From assembly GCF_001411555.2 (NCBI RefSeq), contig NC_049907.1, forward strand, positions 9,246,243-9,310,242: a stretch of DNA of 64,000 nt, in the 5' to 3' direction. The DNA is from Juglans regia (Eukaryota; Streptophyta; Magnoliopsida; Fagales; Juglandaceae). Both the position numbers and the translations under genes were made by a program. Position 1 is the first letter of the stretch; every line of letters starts with the position of its first letter. The notes under the pieces were generated by a model, which saw only the letters and a list, made by a program, of their open reading frames with translations, was not told where the DNA came from and did not search any database. Positions 11,804-23,960 of this stretch are shown in pieces.

Positions 11804-11960
11804 TTGAAGACACTACTAGTTTATCCACTGAAGTAAATGTTGGAGAGAACAATATGCATGTCAAAGTTCACACCCAAAGTCAGAATTTTGATGACACTAC
11901 TAGTTTATCTACTGAAGCTAATGCTCAAGAGAATAATTTGTATGTCAGAGTTTTTTTTAG
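11804..11960 (+). repeat. Two-copy repeat with coding-like frame (unit 1)
   Basis: Two tandem copies of about 83 bp read in one plus-strand frame as NFEDTTSLSTEVNVGENN and NFDDTTSLSTEANAQENN. Unit 2 has a matching pair at about 42980-43135. The parent protein is not recognised. It may be part of the adjoining element or an unrelated exon scrap. Confidence 0.5.
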
Positions 11961-12162
11961 AACTTGTAAACTCCATTAATAATAATTGTCCCTAATACAA
12001 TAGGTAATAAAGAGGAAAGTATAAATATGAAAGAAATACAACTAGAAAGGTGGATTCTTGCCACTATGAAATTCCAACTGTTTGTATTTTTCAAGAAAAT
12101 AATATCTTTACTTTCTATCAATTCTCTTTCTGAATGATAAAATCTGTAACCACTTCCGTTTT

Positions 12163-13162
12163 CTATATACTCAATAAACCTGCATTCCCTGATTTTACTT
12201 TTTTCAATTTATCCTTTAATGGCCTTAGGATAATCACTTGTACCTTACAACCCCACACTTTGAATTTACTTAAGTTTGGTTTATGTCCCATCCATATCTC
12301 GTAAGGTGTAAGAGGTTTTGCGTTGGTTTTAACTCTATTTAATATATGTCGCAATCGATAATGCTTAACTCCAAAAATTTGTTGGTAGATCAGCATATCC
12401 CATCATCAATCTCGTCATATCCAATAGAAATCTATTTCTTCTTTCTGCAATGCCATTTTGTTGAGGTATATATGGCATAGTATATATGTGTCTTATACCA
12501 TTCAATTTGCAGAAATCATCCAAAATTTCAACTTCACCCCCTCTATCATTATTCAAACCTTTAATGGGTCTGCTAAGTGGGTTTCTACTTCTACTTTATA
12601 TTCTTTAAATTTCTCAATTGCCTCAAATTTATGTTTGAGTAAATAGATATACCCATATCTTGAATAGTCATCAGTGAAAGTAATAAAATACTTCATTCCT
12701 CTATGGATTTTAGTTCTAAAAGGTCCACAAACATCAGAATGTATAATTTCAAGTAAATTTATGAATTTCCAATTTTTTGAAAAAGATTTACTACTCAATA
12801 TTATCTGAGTTTATTTGTGGTATTAATCCACTTTTACATATTCTGGTCATCTTATTTTTATTTATATGGCCTAATCTTAAATGCTAAAAATATGCAAAAT
12901 CAGTAGACACATTCAAATAATCAGAAATAGATACTTTATTAATATGAACATTCAGTACATACATATCATGATCTTTCACACCTTTCACTAATACATTACC
13001 CTTACTTATTACAACGGTTTCAGACTTAAACTCAACTATATAGCCTTTCTGATCTAGTATAGACACTGATACTAAATTTTTACGAATACTAGGCACATAT
13101 AGTACATCACTAAGTAAAATAATATAACCATTCAATTTAAATTTACATGTACCTTGTCCCAA
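12163..13162 (-). pseudogene. copia pol fragment: GAG-pre-integrase and integrase (unit 1)
   Basis: The first piece (13162-12884) holds SDVLYVPSIRKNLVSVS and is followed by HLRLGHINKNKM, the copia GAG-pre-integrase histidines. The integrase core follows (12798-12553) with HSDVCGPF and TFTDDYSRYGY, supplying the two Asp residues. The next piece has PQQNGIAERRNR (12500-12450) with the catalytic Glu, then PYEIWMGHKPNLSKFKVWGC. Frameshifts separate the blocks, and about 45 bp present in unit 2 (the CxxC part of the zinc finger) are missing here. It is inactive. Confidence 0.85.
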
Positions 13163-13640
13163 GATATCGTAGTATATGTTTTGTCCATATACACTATGTG
13201 CTCTCCTGTTTGTTTATCTTCAGGTTTGGCAAACATATATTTGTTCTTGCATATATATCTTGTTGCTGCAGAGTCAACTCACGATGAATCTGACACTGAT
13301 TCCATTAGCATTACTTGTGAGACTATCATCACAATTTCCTTTCTTTCTTGTGCTTATCCCTTATTAGGACATTATGATTTGTAATGCCCATTCTTCTCAC
13401 ACTTAAAACAGTTTTCAGTAAATGGTTTACTTTGTTTCTTTTTCAACCATTTCTTTTTCTTAAACTGTTTTGACTTCATCTTGTTCTGTGTAGAACGCTT
13501 ATCTTGAGTTATCAATAAATTGGATGATTCACTATCTCTATTTCTCCTTTCATCATTTCCCCTTTAAGTACTAAAAGTACTGGAAGCGATGCCATTGTTA
13601 TTTCATTTTCATTATGTGTTAAAAAAGTAACAATGTGATC

Positions 13641-14150
13641 CTAAGATGAAGGAAGACTATTTAGTATGGTTATAACTTGCATTTTATCAGTGAGAGGATA
13701 ATCATCATCATATAATTCTTTTACAATCAACTCCATTTGAAGTACATGATCGCCAATGTCATCATTCTCTTTCATACAAGTTCGGTTATACTTATCTAAT
13801 AATAACTGTATATAAGTATCTGACCTTAAACCATACTTAGCCTCAACTACATCCATAATTTCTTTAACAGTTTCGTAGTCATCAAAGAGATGAATGATAT
13901 GATCATTCATACAATGCAAAACTAAAGCTTTTGCCAATGCATTGTGTTCTTCCCATTTATCTTCACTTAGTTTGCTACTCCCACTTCCATTTAGCCAATT
14001 TTCTACACTTTCTGATAGCTTTAGTATTGTTAATGTGTATAAGGTCTTTTCATGGATTGGAAGAAAAGTTATATGCCTTTTCGAGGCCCGAAAATTTCTT
14101 CCATTTAGTTTTTCTATTCCCAAGGGATCAATACTTTTCTTCGTTGCCAT
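13641..14150 (-). pseudogene. copia gag, UBN2-type (unit 1)
   Basis: The 169-residue frame begins MATKKSIDPLGIEKLNGRNF and contains WEEHNALAKALVLHCMND and DDYPLTDKMQVITILNSLPSS, the standard plant copia gag core that forms the virus-like particle. It stops before the zinc knuckle. Near 13430 the knuckle is read as CFKCEKNGHYKS and is interrupted by a stop in place of the residue before the last Cys. The corresponding region is deleted from unit 2. Confidence 0.85.
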
Positions 14151-14793
14151 AAATAATAAAACTTAAAAAAATCACTAACAAAAATAATGTAGAAATAATA
14201 AACGTGTTCTATTGTAATAAATTAAATACAATAGTTTAACAATGAAAAATTAAAATTATTACAAATTCAATAGTAATAATAATCCTTAGATTTAATCCAG
14301 GGTGACAGTCTCGAAATTCTCCTATTATATTTTAATAAGGAGAATAATGGAAGTGACACCTCGTTCAAGGATTTCCATGAACTTATCTCAATGTTTTTCC
14401 CTTTTCAAAGAATTTCTGGTGATAACCTCGACCAACAGATGCGCTGTATTGATTTGGCACGAAATTTGGAGCACAATGGATTTTGAACGGACCAAATTAG
14501 ACTTGAAATAACCCTGAACGACCCAAAATACCAAATCTGGCCCGAACCATTTCAGAAAACCGAGTCAACCGGTTCAAACCGGGTTGAGGAGACAAAAAAC
14601 GGTGGTCAACGGCTTCATCAGCGGCTGGGTCAATGGCTTGGCTCGGAGAATTGCTTGCAGCTCAGCTTGAAGGGGATGGAACAACGCCATTTGAAAGCGA
14701 ATTCCGTTTCACAGCATTAGTCAAAACGACACTGTCGTTTGGCACTTCTTGGGCTGAACGACTATGTCATTTTGCCCTTGTAAATTTGAAATT

Positions 14794-14925
14794 TTATGGC
14801 TGAATGATAGGGACATCTTCTTCCTCGCGCTGAGTAATTTCAGACTCTGTGAAGCTTTTGTCTTCACTTCCGTTCGACAAGATGGTGACCGGCTTTGAAG
14901 ATTCCGACGTGCTCCTGATGTCCAT
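14794..14925 (-). other. Short unidentified open frame in the copia leader
   Basis: A minus-strand ATG at 14925 opens a 43-residue frame, MDIRSTSESSKPVTILSNGS and onward, acidic and Ser-rich, ending at TAA 14794-14796. The composition looks more protein-like than its surroundings, but no family is recognised. It could be a captured host exon between primer binding site and gag, or chance. It is absent from unit 2 because of a deletion. Confidence 0.25.
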
Positions 14926-15234
14926 GAACTCCAGTAGTAGTGAGGAACTCTGGCGACCCACCAGAACAGTAACAATGGGTATAGAAAAATTTTATAGTGC
15001 ACTATTTATTTGTGTAAAAGTATGCTAATAACTCTCTTCAAAATGATAACAACTTACAAGATTTTGCAGATTCTCAGTACACTCTAGGCCTCCCACTATA
15101 ATTTGGAAGGGTTCTTCTCGAGGATTTGAAAGCTTCTGAAGATGATTGTAATATGCAAGTGTGGTTGCCAGACCAAGCACTTGTCTATTGATCGTCTTTT
15201 TAATGAGCGAAAAAATTCCTTCTGTCATGATCAG

Positions 15235-15247
15235 GCTCTTGATACCA
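15235..15247 (-). other. Primer binding site of the copia element
   Basis: On the minus strand TGGTATCAAGAGC lies one base after the LTR end. It is complementary to the 3' end of initiator tRNA-Met apart from one extra base, the usual plant copia primer. Confidence 0.75.
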
Positions 15248-15248
15248 C

Positions 15249-15609
15249 TGTAGAAAAATAAAGAACAAAAAGACACGTAATTTGAACAAAATGTCAATAT
15301 GGTGATACTCCTGTAAGGGTATTTGTCTCACAAGTTGGTGATGGAAGAAGGGAATTAAGTACCTTCAATGTGCACCAATGGTCCCTATTTATAGGCCATG
15401 AGACACTGGTTGGCAAGGGACACAACCATTGGTAATGCAGTGGTTGGCAAAAGGCACAACCATTAACAAGTGACACATTCTTTTGATTAAATCAAAAAGT
15501 TGTGTCTCTTGACACTTTCTTAACCATCACCTCCATGAGAATCATCTTCATTAAGAATGTGTCATTTTAAAGGGTACCTTGTTTGATTATCACACTCTTT
15601 AAAATTACA
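15249..15609 (-). mobile_element. copia LTR, 361 bp (unit 1)
   Basis: It starts TGTAATTTTAAAG and ends TTTTTCTACA on the minus strand, with a TATA box CCTATAAATAGG near 15390. Only this LTR of the element remains. Its outer edge abuts chitinase signal-peptide codons. Confidence 0.7.
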
Positions 15610-15694
15610 AGATCACACCTATCTTAGAGCCACTGATCAAGGCAAGCACCAAAAGGCAGAACAAGGCTAATGGGGTCTACAAGTTTCGAGCCAT
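15610..15694 (-). pseudogene. Chitinase pseudogene, signal peptide only (unit 1)
   Basis: From the minus-strand ATG at 15694 the sequence reads MARNL, a stop, then [20 protein letters not shown]. It aligns residue by residue with the signal peptides of the intact chitinases ([20 protein letters not shown]...GSKAG). It ends after about 28 codons where the copia LTR starts; the remainder of the gene was not found in the window. The in-frame stop is private to this unit. Confidence 0.85.
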
Positions 15695-15840
15695 TATTGT
15701 GCTTTGAATTAATAGTGAAGGATGAGACATATATTTATAGGCATATGTGGACTAATTATTGACTTCCTGTCTATGCATTTGTGGAAGAAGATTGCGTGTC
15801 AAACTGGAAATGTAGTGACCAGTCACTCATCAACTTAGGT
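15695..15840 (-). promoter_or_regulatory. Promoter of the chitinase pseudogene (unit 1)
   Basis: Aligns with the upstream regions of the complete chitinase copies, including a tatttata TATA-like element and the gaagaagattg block. It drives no complete gene. Its use as a promoter for the neighbouring minus-strand copia LTR is only a possibility. Confidence 0.55.
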
Positions 15841-15892
15841 AATTAATTTAATTATATGTAATGCTAAATGTGCTTGCTTAACTTTCACTTTA

Positions 15893-16232
15893 AGTTCCGT
15901 TTGGTTGTTAAACTCATATGAGTTCAACTGAGTTCATTCTAATTTTAAGCTAAATCTAACATTCAAACACCCAACTCTCAAATTACTAAACTTATCTCAA
16001 CTCAAAACCTCTTTATACGTAAGACTCACAACCTTTTTCAATTCAACACTTTTTTACACGTGAGACCCATAACCTTTTTCAACTTCTCATAAATACATCT
16101 AAAATCATCTTAACATCCAAACACATTTAAATTCATCTTATGTGGATCCCACAAAATTACTCTACTATTTCAGCTCATTACTATTCATAAAAAATTCAAT
16201 TCAACTCAACATCTAAATACAGTCTAAAGTTG
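15893..16232. mobile_element. MITE family B copy (unit 1)
   Basis: About 340 bp beginning TCCGTTTGGTTGTTAAACTC and ending in a worn inverted version (CTCAACATCTAAATACAGTC), with gagttcaac-type subterminal repeats in both halves. A second copy is at 45665-46012 in unit 2. No coding capacity. Confidence 0.65.
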
Positions 16233-16639
16233 AATCATATTTATAAAAAAAAAAAAAAAAAGTTGCATTATATTGAATATCCAAGGAGCATTAGTGGCTG
16301 TACAAACTGTGGCAGTATCCTAATCTGGAATATTAAATGCAAATGTCTCTAGCCCTCTCTTGTTAAAGTAATAGATGTAGTTTCTTCTACTTGTCCTAAA
16401 AATTTAACATTTCCGTCACAAGAGAATCAGACTGTAGATTCACATGAAATATTTAATTAAATGAAAAAAAAGTGTAAAATTAAGTTCAATTTCAAAATCT
16501 TTACTATAATACCATGTTAAATTATCATTTATTTCAGAAACTTAAGCCGGTCGGCAGAGTTATGTTTAATAGTTTAATTTATATTCTAACGTTCCCCTTG
16601 TCTTAACTTATAAGTGAAGAGGATGAGTACCTATTAACT

Positions 16640-16644
16640 GAAAG
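16640..16644 (+). repeat. 5-bp target duplication, left (LTR 16645-19486)
   Basis: GAAAG, repeated at 19487-19491. Unit 2 has GAAAG once at about 46425-46429, followed directly by the same right flank. Confidence 0.9.
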
Positions 16645-16811
16645 TGTAACACCCGGCCCAGCCAAGCCACTTTACAAAATCTTTAGATTTATAGTTATGA
16701 AAAATCATTTGGGATTATGAGTAAATTTTTTTTTGGAGAGAGTTTGGGCCTAAGATGTTTTTGACGGAATATAAGTTTTATGTATTTTTTTTCATATAGC
16801 TATAAATATTC

Positions 16812-16872
<61 letters not shown>
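16812..16872 (+). repeat. (TTA)n microsatellite
   Basis: About 20 uninterrupted ATT/TTA units inside the solo LTR. Confidence 0.95.
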
Positions 16873-17139
16873 TTATCAAATTTTACTTTTATTAATTTTA
16901 ATAAGATTCTTATCATTTTATTATTGGTAATTTTATTATGACCCAATTGTTTTGCAATAGTTTTGAATTTTAAGCCTTATTTCTTCTTATCTGATAAGCC
17001 TCATCCTTATCCCCTAATTGATAAATCCAAATTCTATTGGAAACCAAATAAGTGATGAGCAGTTTATCCACTCCGCACGTCTCCACTTCCATGCTCATGC
17101 ATGTCTCTTTCCCTCAAGGTTTCCTTTTGATTTCATCAC

Positions 17140-17141
<2 letters not shown>

Positions 17142-17177
<36 letters not shown>
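17142..17177 (+). repeat. (TA)n microsatellite
   Basis: About 17 TA units inside the solo LTR. A second TA/CA tract lies at 18058-18092. Confidence 0.95.
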
Positions 17178-17179
<2 letters not shown>

Positions 17180-17835
17180 CGCTTATCACTTCTGAATAGA
17201 AAGAAAACTCCAAGCCGTAAACCTCCCTTGAAGCCTTCCCCATGCACGTCTCAGCCTTGCTTCACAGCAAACCTCCACTGCGAAAACTCCACTGTCCAAA
17301 CCATGCACAACCATGCACACTAAGGTGAAGAGACTTCCACCACCGTGACCTCACTTTGCACCACCAGTCGAAGCACCATGTCGCTACATCAACAGACCCC
17401 ATGCACGACAGTTCGCGTTAGGGAGCCATGAAGCCGAAGCTCTAATTCAACCACCTCGTTTAGAGCACCACTATAAGCCAACGGCCAGCCACATCTCTTC
17501 CACCCATGCTGACTTGCATGCCGTGAACCACAATAGGAGGATCCATTCACGTAAACCCGATACCCCCACAACCCTATCGCACTCACACGGCACCAACCAT
17601 CACTCATGGTGACTCCACGCTGCCCAGAACACGCAGAAGCCACCACTGGCCACCATAGAATACATCGGACGCACCCCTGTTTTGCACTTCCGAAACAGAG
17701 CAACCGAACCACTTGCTTCGCCAGATTCCACCACAGAAGACATCGGGGCACCACCCACGGTGCCAGAAAATGCCGGCCATCCTAGTCCCGTCACACCCAC
17801 ACCTAATCCGGTAAGCCACGGCCGTCGGTCATTCT

Positions 17836-17914
17836 CTCTCTCTCTCTCTCTTTCTCTCATTTTCGGTAATCAATTCTCTCTCTCTAAACTCTCTCTCTCT
17901 CTCTCTCGGCGTAG
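17836..17914 (+). repeat. (CT)n tracts
   Basis: Two CT-rich runs separated by about 25 bp inside the solo LTR. Long frames read from here are low-complexity Ser-Leu artefacts. Confidence 0.85.
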
Positions 17915-18058
17915 CACCCCATTCCAAGATGCCTCTGGTTGCGCCGCCTCCAGCCCAGCTATTGTGCCTTGCCCCTCCACTTACAGTTCGATTTTAGTCG
18001 TAAGTCCGCACTCCACTTCCTTTTGTTTTTCGTGTTGCTGACTTAAAAGGGTAGTGTG

Positions 18059-18090
<32 letters not shown>

Positions 18091-18691
18091 TGTGGGTAAG
18101 TCTGTAACCTAATAGGATAAATGCTATTACCGTTATACCCTTTGATAATATTTTCAAATGATGTATTACAAAAGCTATTGCATAATTGGTCTAATAAATA
18201 AAAATTTCCTTGTTACATTTGAATTACAAGTTACATTATTGTGTTTTAAACTTTGATATGTATTTGTAAACTCTAAGAAGTTTAGGTAAGCTGGGTTCCT
18301 ATGCTAGACTTTGCATTAAATAAAATGAACTGAGGTCCTTTTTGAAAAATATGCATGTTTTGCTATGAAAAGAAATCTGAAAACAACCTCAGTTATTTGT
18401 TCTGAATTATTCACGAGATTCTATTTAAGAAGAAAATATTTTCTGTCGTGACTAGTGTAGACATGAGCTTATTTTTGACATTCTGTTTCTGAACTTTGAA
18501 AAAGAGAGCGAATATGAAATTTTGTGCATAAAATATGTTTTGTGATCTGATTCTGTTCTATTCTGAAGATGTTCTGTACTCTGTTATGATGTGGCATCTG
18601 AAAAACCTTTGGCATGACTTTCTAATTCTGTTCTGACTCTGATTCTGATTCTAATATGGTGATTCTGATTCTGTTTTGCTCTGATATGTGG

Positions 18692-18869
18692 CCCTGTCAT
18701 GAGATACAATAGTGACCTCTGGCCTTGTCACGGGATACAATAGTGACCTCTGACCCTGCCACGGGATATAATGGTGACATCTGACCCTGTCACAGGATAC
18801 AATAGTGACATTTGACCCTGTCACAGGATACAATAGTGACCTCTGGCCCGCCACGGGATATAATAGTGG
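18692..18869 (+). repeat. 31-bp minisatellite, about 5.7 copies
   Basis: Successive units of the form CCCTGTCACGGGATACAATA followed by gtgacctctgg. Units differ by a few bases. The array is inside the solo LTR and is absent from the older LTR copies of the family, so it expanded within this lineage. Confidence 0.92.
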
Positions 18870-19491
18870 TTTTCTGTTCTGAGTGCAATCGCTTTGGTAA
18901 CATGGTGATTTATGTTTTGTTTGGTTTTCCGCATAATGCACAACCCTACCACAGAGGTTAAACATGGTCTCTGTTATGATATGATGCTCTGATATGATAT
19001 GATAAGACGAAAATGTTCAGTCATGTTATGCCAAAGGAGTCTATGAATATGAAAAGTAGGTTTCTGAATATGAAATGTTTGAAAAGTCGCTCTGATTTTC
19101 TGATAATATGTATTTTTTTGAGATTTGCATATTGATATTGAAATGTTTTGTTTTTGCATTTTGAATTTTGTGAAAATGCTCATGTTTATACACAAGTATA
19201 TGTCCTCTGCTTATTGAGTTATTGATAACTCACCCCTTATCTCTATATATTTTTCAGATGATTTTGAATAGTCCAGCTAAGGATCAGGATTATGGAGCAT
19301 TGTTAGATGATTATTTAAGCATAGTGGTTTACTCATAGAAGATTTCTAAGAAGTGGCGGATTTTATTAAGAGAGTCTGTAGTATTCTGGTGACTTTATAT
19401 TTTAGAGTCTAAAAATTCATTGATGAATTGTGAGTTTTAAGTTATAGGGAGTAACTCTTCGATCCTCGCGGGACCAGGGCGTTACAGAAAG

Positions 19492-20044
19492 AGTCATATA
19501 ATTTGTTCACAGATTGAGTAACTATAATTTTTAAGTGTTTTGTGAATACGATTTTGCTTAATATCAAAGTCTATTGCCATCAATTAAGGCATCCCCCAGT
19601 GGTATGGAATTAGATTGGCTAAAGTTCCAATCTGTTTATAAGGACTTCAAGGTAGAGAGATCAAGCATATGCTTTGACTTCGAAGTTCTAACCAAAGATC
19701 TCCTCAGTCCATAAAATTAAAACGATAATTGATTAATAAAGAAGAAAGTTTTTAGATATTAAACAAAAATGAGCTACAATAGCTCTAATATTGTCAATCA
19801 TATTAAAAATGGCTCGAATATTTAAAGAATATTGCAGTTTAATAAATTAAATTGGAAGAAATTTATACAACCCAATTTAAAGAAACAAACATAAAAACTT
19901 TATGAATATTAGGCAGGAAAATTCTGTAAATTGGAAGAAATGTCTCTAGATTTTTTATTTTATAGAGATTATTGTTTTATTTATAAATAGTAGGCATTAC
20001 ATCCTTTAAACTGGAACATATTCAGTGGAAGCTAAACAAAATGT
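19492..20044. other. 3' flank of chitinase copy 2, no gene
   Basis: Collinear with 46430-46984. It contains a minus-strand AATAAA polyadenylation-type signal at 19981-19976, about 64 bp past the chitinase stop codon. Otherwise AT-rich and empty. Confidence 0.6.
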
Positions 20045-21321
<1,277 letters not shown>

Positions 21322-21363
21322 CTAGTTGCTGTTTCGGATTGAAAGTTAATGGTGAAGGGAGCT

Positions 21364-21372
21364 CTATTTATA
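21364..21372 (-). promoter_or_regulatory. TATA box of chitinase copy 2
   Basis: TATAAATAG on the minus strand, about 55 bp before the ATG. Identical in copy 3 and one base different in copy 1. Confidence 0.75.
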
Positions 21373-21770
21373 ATTTTATAGGCATATTGGAATACAGTGA
21401 ACAATGACTTTATTTTCTCCCAGTCAATACGTTTCGTGGAAGAAGATTGTCAAGAAACCGTGTCAAAACTAGAACGGTACTAAATTAAGAATCCTATGCA
21501 ATACAAAATGTCCTTGTCAGTCCCTAAACTTTCACTTCTGAGGTTGAATGTCCGAGCTCATTACTTGGAAACAGACTAAATTCTGAATTTGAGTCTATTT
21601 CCGGGTAAAATTGCAGGAAATTTTTCTGTATGAATGGGGGGTGTAAAAATGGCTCAATTTCTTGTAAGTTGGCATAAGTTTCCAAGTGGGGGCAGCAGCT
21701 TGATTCTGAGAGGAAACTGTCCAGTACTTCTCTAGAAGGGGAAGATGACAGGAAAGTCTTGCAGGAAACT

Positions 21771-21980
21771 GGAAAGCATGCTAAAGGCGTTCAGATAAAT
21801 GTTTTGATCAATGGAAAGCATGCTAAAGGCGTTCAGATAAATGCTTTGAATGGCGTTCAGATAAAGGTTTTGATCAATGGAAAGCATGCTAAAGGCGTTC
21901 AGATAAATGTTTTTGAATGGAAAGCATGCTAAAGGCGTTCAGATAAATGTTTTGAATGGCCTTTAGATAAATGTTTTGAA
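21771..21980. repeat. Minisatellite upstream of chitinase copy 2
   Basis: Four main units of about 40 bp containing GGAAAGCATGCTAAAGGCGT followed by tcagataaatgttttga, plus partial units. It starts about 460 bp upstream of the chitinase ATG. Each full unit carries a GCATGC palindrome. Neither the other chitinase promoters nor unit 2 has it. Confidence 0.9.
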
Positions 21981-22960
21981 TATAATACCGTGATACTGTT
22001 TAGAAATAGTATATATATAAATTATATTCTAAAAGATTAGTCGATAAATGAATAAATTACATATAAATTATAAATAGTCTGATCTGAATTGGAGGGTCAA
22101 AAAATATATTTGTAATTTAAAGAAAAAAAAAATAAAGGCTAAAATATCGACCATTACAAGCCGAAATATAAATTAATACGAGCTGAAACAGTTGAAATCT
22201 TGACCGACACGAAAGGTACAGGCCGAAATCTTAATCGATATGAAACTATACCCTTTTATCTATCGGCTAAGTCATAAAAATTGTATATTTCACCGGTATG
22301 GTATAAAATTCAAAAGATTGGTTCAAATAAGCCAAAAATAAAGAACTGGGTTTGGTTTGAAAAGCTTTTATATATAAATATATATATTTTATTTTATTTC
22401 TCTCAGCATTTCACACCATAAAAATAAAATAAATAAATATATACAACGGTTTTGAAAACTATCAATCATCAATATAATATGCTTCACTTTTGTTATCGGG
22501 AGTTATTTTCAGTTTTCACCATAAACATGTCATTAATATAGAAAGCAACTGTCTCAGAAACATACAAACTCAGCCCCCCATTAAACTGATGATCCTCTGA
22601 TCCTAAAATCCTGCCATGGCTTTACGACCACTACCATCATCATCGACAACTTTTATATATAACCTCTACATTTTAATAAGATAAAAATATCATCAGTTCA
22701 TTAAAGTATCAAAGTTTTCAATGGTAGAATCTGAAAGAATATCAGCTTATCCACACTATTTTGGAATTGTAAGTAAAAAAATAATGTTAGTCTCAGTTAT
22801 GCAACCTCTTTATAAGAAAAAAAAAAAAAAAAAAGTCCATCGAGAAAAACTAAATTTTTTTATCAATTTTTTTTTACTGTAGAATATACTTTTTTACAAA
22901 AGACCCGTATAAAATTTGTGTATTTGAAATTTGAACAAATAGAAATGATGTTTGCAATCC
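21981..22960. other. Gene-free AT-rich sequence
   Basis: No coding sequence recognised. Around 22150-22260 a gccgaaat / cgata motif recurs a few times, suggesting an old DNA-element scrap. Missing from the matching position of unit 2. Confidence 0.4.
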
Positions 22961-23239
22961 TAAGTTCTGTAGGCCTCATGCATTCTCTTTGACTAAAATG
23001 GGTAAATATGGAACCTACTTAAAAATTAGTTTTTTAATAGTAGATTCTACTATTTTTTAAAAAGAGCCCGTTAGACTTGTGATATATGGAACCTACTTAA
23101 AAACTATTTGATTCAATACATTGCTTCTTACTTAAGTCTGTTATAGATATGCATATTTATGAGTTTGTGATATATATGGTTTTGCATTTAAGGTAACGAC
23201 TGCAGATATAATATAACGTAATGTTCCTAAACAATTAGA

Positions 23240-23960
23240 AAACATTTCCAAAGCAGGTACTAATGCATTTTAGTTGGCCATATGCGACGGGTATATGGCC
23301 GTATTTCGCAATATTTGTAGCGATTTTAGAGACTCGCTAGGAAAGGACACCACATAACGTGACTCACACCAATGTATCCCAACGATGTCTTGCATTGGGA
23401 AAAAAAACTTTTGCAATGAGATAAGACGCTGTTGAAATCTGTTGCAGAATAATCGACGAAATTCTCACGCGGCGATGCTAAAACCGTCCAAAACTAATCT
23501 CTTTTTGCAGCGAACTCATAAACTGTTGCAAATGCTGAAAAAGTTTATTCCGTCGGTATTAATTTTCTGTGGCGAACATACATGCTGGAATAGAGTAAAA
23601 TTAGCGACAAGATGGCTGAATCGTCAGTTCAATTTGCAGCGCCAAAATTGTCTGTTGCAACATACTCAAATCGCCGCTATTTACCATTTCCATCAATTTA
23701 TAACCGCATTTGAAAACTTTTTGCCGGCGTGCAAAATACCTAATTCTAGCATAGACAAATTCGCCGCAAAGAATGTTATTCACGGCGATTAGTGGAAGAA
23801 CAATGGAGGTAATTTTATGCATTTGTTTTTAGCAACCATTGAGTAGTGAAGTATAAAATGCTGGAAAAACATTATTCCCAACGATTTATCGCCTTTTTGC
23901 GACGAACTTGCACCGCCGATCAAGGCCCTCTAGGCATGATATCATCACTTTCCAGGCCTA
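23240..23960. mobile_element. Possible non-autonomous DNA transposon with subterminal repeats
   Basis: Many short copies of a gcgac / cgccg / tgttgc-type motif in both orientations (for example tttgcagcgaac, aattcgccgcaaag, tttttgcgacgaac) occur in 700 bp, as in subterminal regions of CACTA-like elements. No transposase and no defined ends, so the class is a guess. The 116-residue frame at 23442 is built from these repeats and is not called. Confidence 0.35.

Larger units (their letters stand above)
12120..15609 (-). mobile_element. Truncated copia-type LTR retrotransposon (unit 1)
   Basis: In minus-strand order: one LTR (15609-15249) ending in CA, a tRNA-Met-type primer binding site TGGTATCAAGAGC (15247-15235), a long leader, gag (14150-13641), a zinc knuckle region near 13430-13375, a GAG-pre-integrase and an integrase. 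Reverse transcriptase, RNase H and the second LTR are missing, so the element is 3'-truncated at about 12120. The LTR's outer end sits inside the signal-peptide region of a chitinase pseudogene. The order gag-integrase identifies Ty1/copia organisation, since integrase comes straight after gag. Confidence 0.85.
16645..19486 (+). mobile_element. Solo LTR, 2.84 kb, unit 1 only
   Basis: The element has TG...CA termini (TGTAACACCCGGCCC to GGACCAGGGCGTTACA, mutually inverted at the tips) and exact 5-bp target duplications, and contains no internal gag-pol. It therefore looks like a solo LTR left after recombination of a Ty3-type retrotransposon with long LTRs. It carries (TTA)n, (TA)n, (CT)n tracts and a 31-bp minisatellite. 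Its right half is homologous to the older LTRs at 6888 and 37532, so the same family struck this array at least twice. The empty site is intact in unit 2. Confidence 0.88.

Noticed and set aside
17389..18041. Overlapping frames on both strands in the solo LTR
   Set aside because: No shared motif, overlapping opposite strands, rich in CT repeats; untranslated LTR sequence.
23442..23792. 116-residue frame
   Set aside because: Composed of short repeated motifs of a DNA-transposon-like region; no domain.
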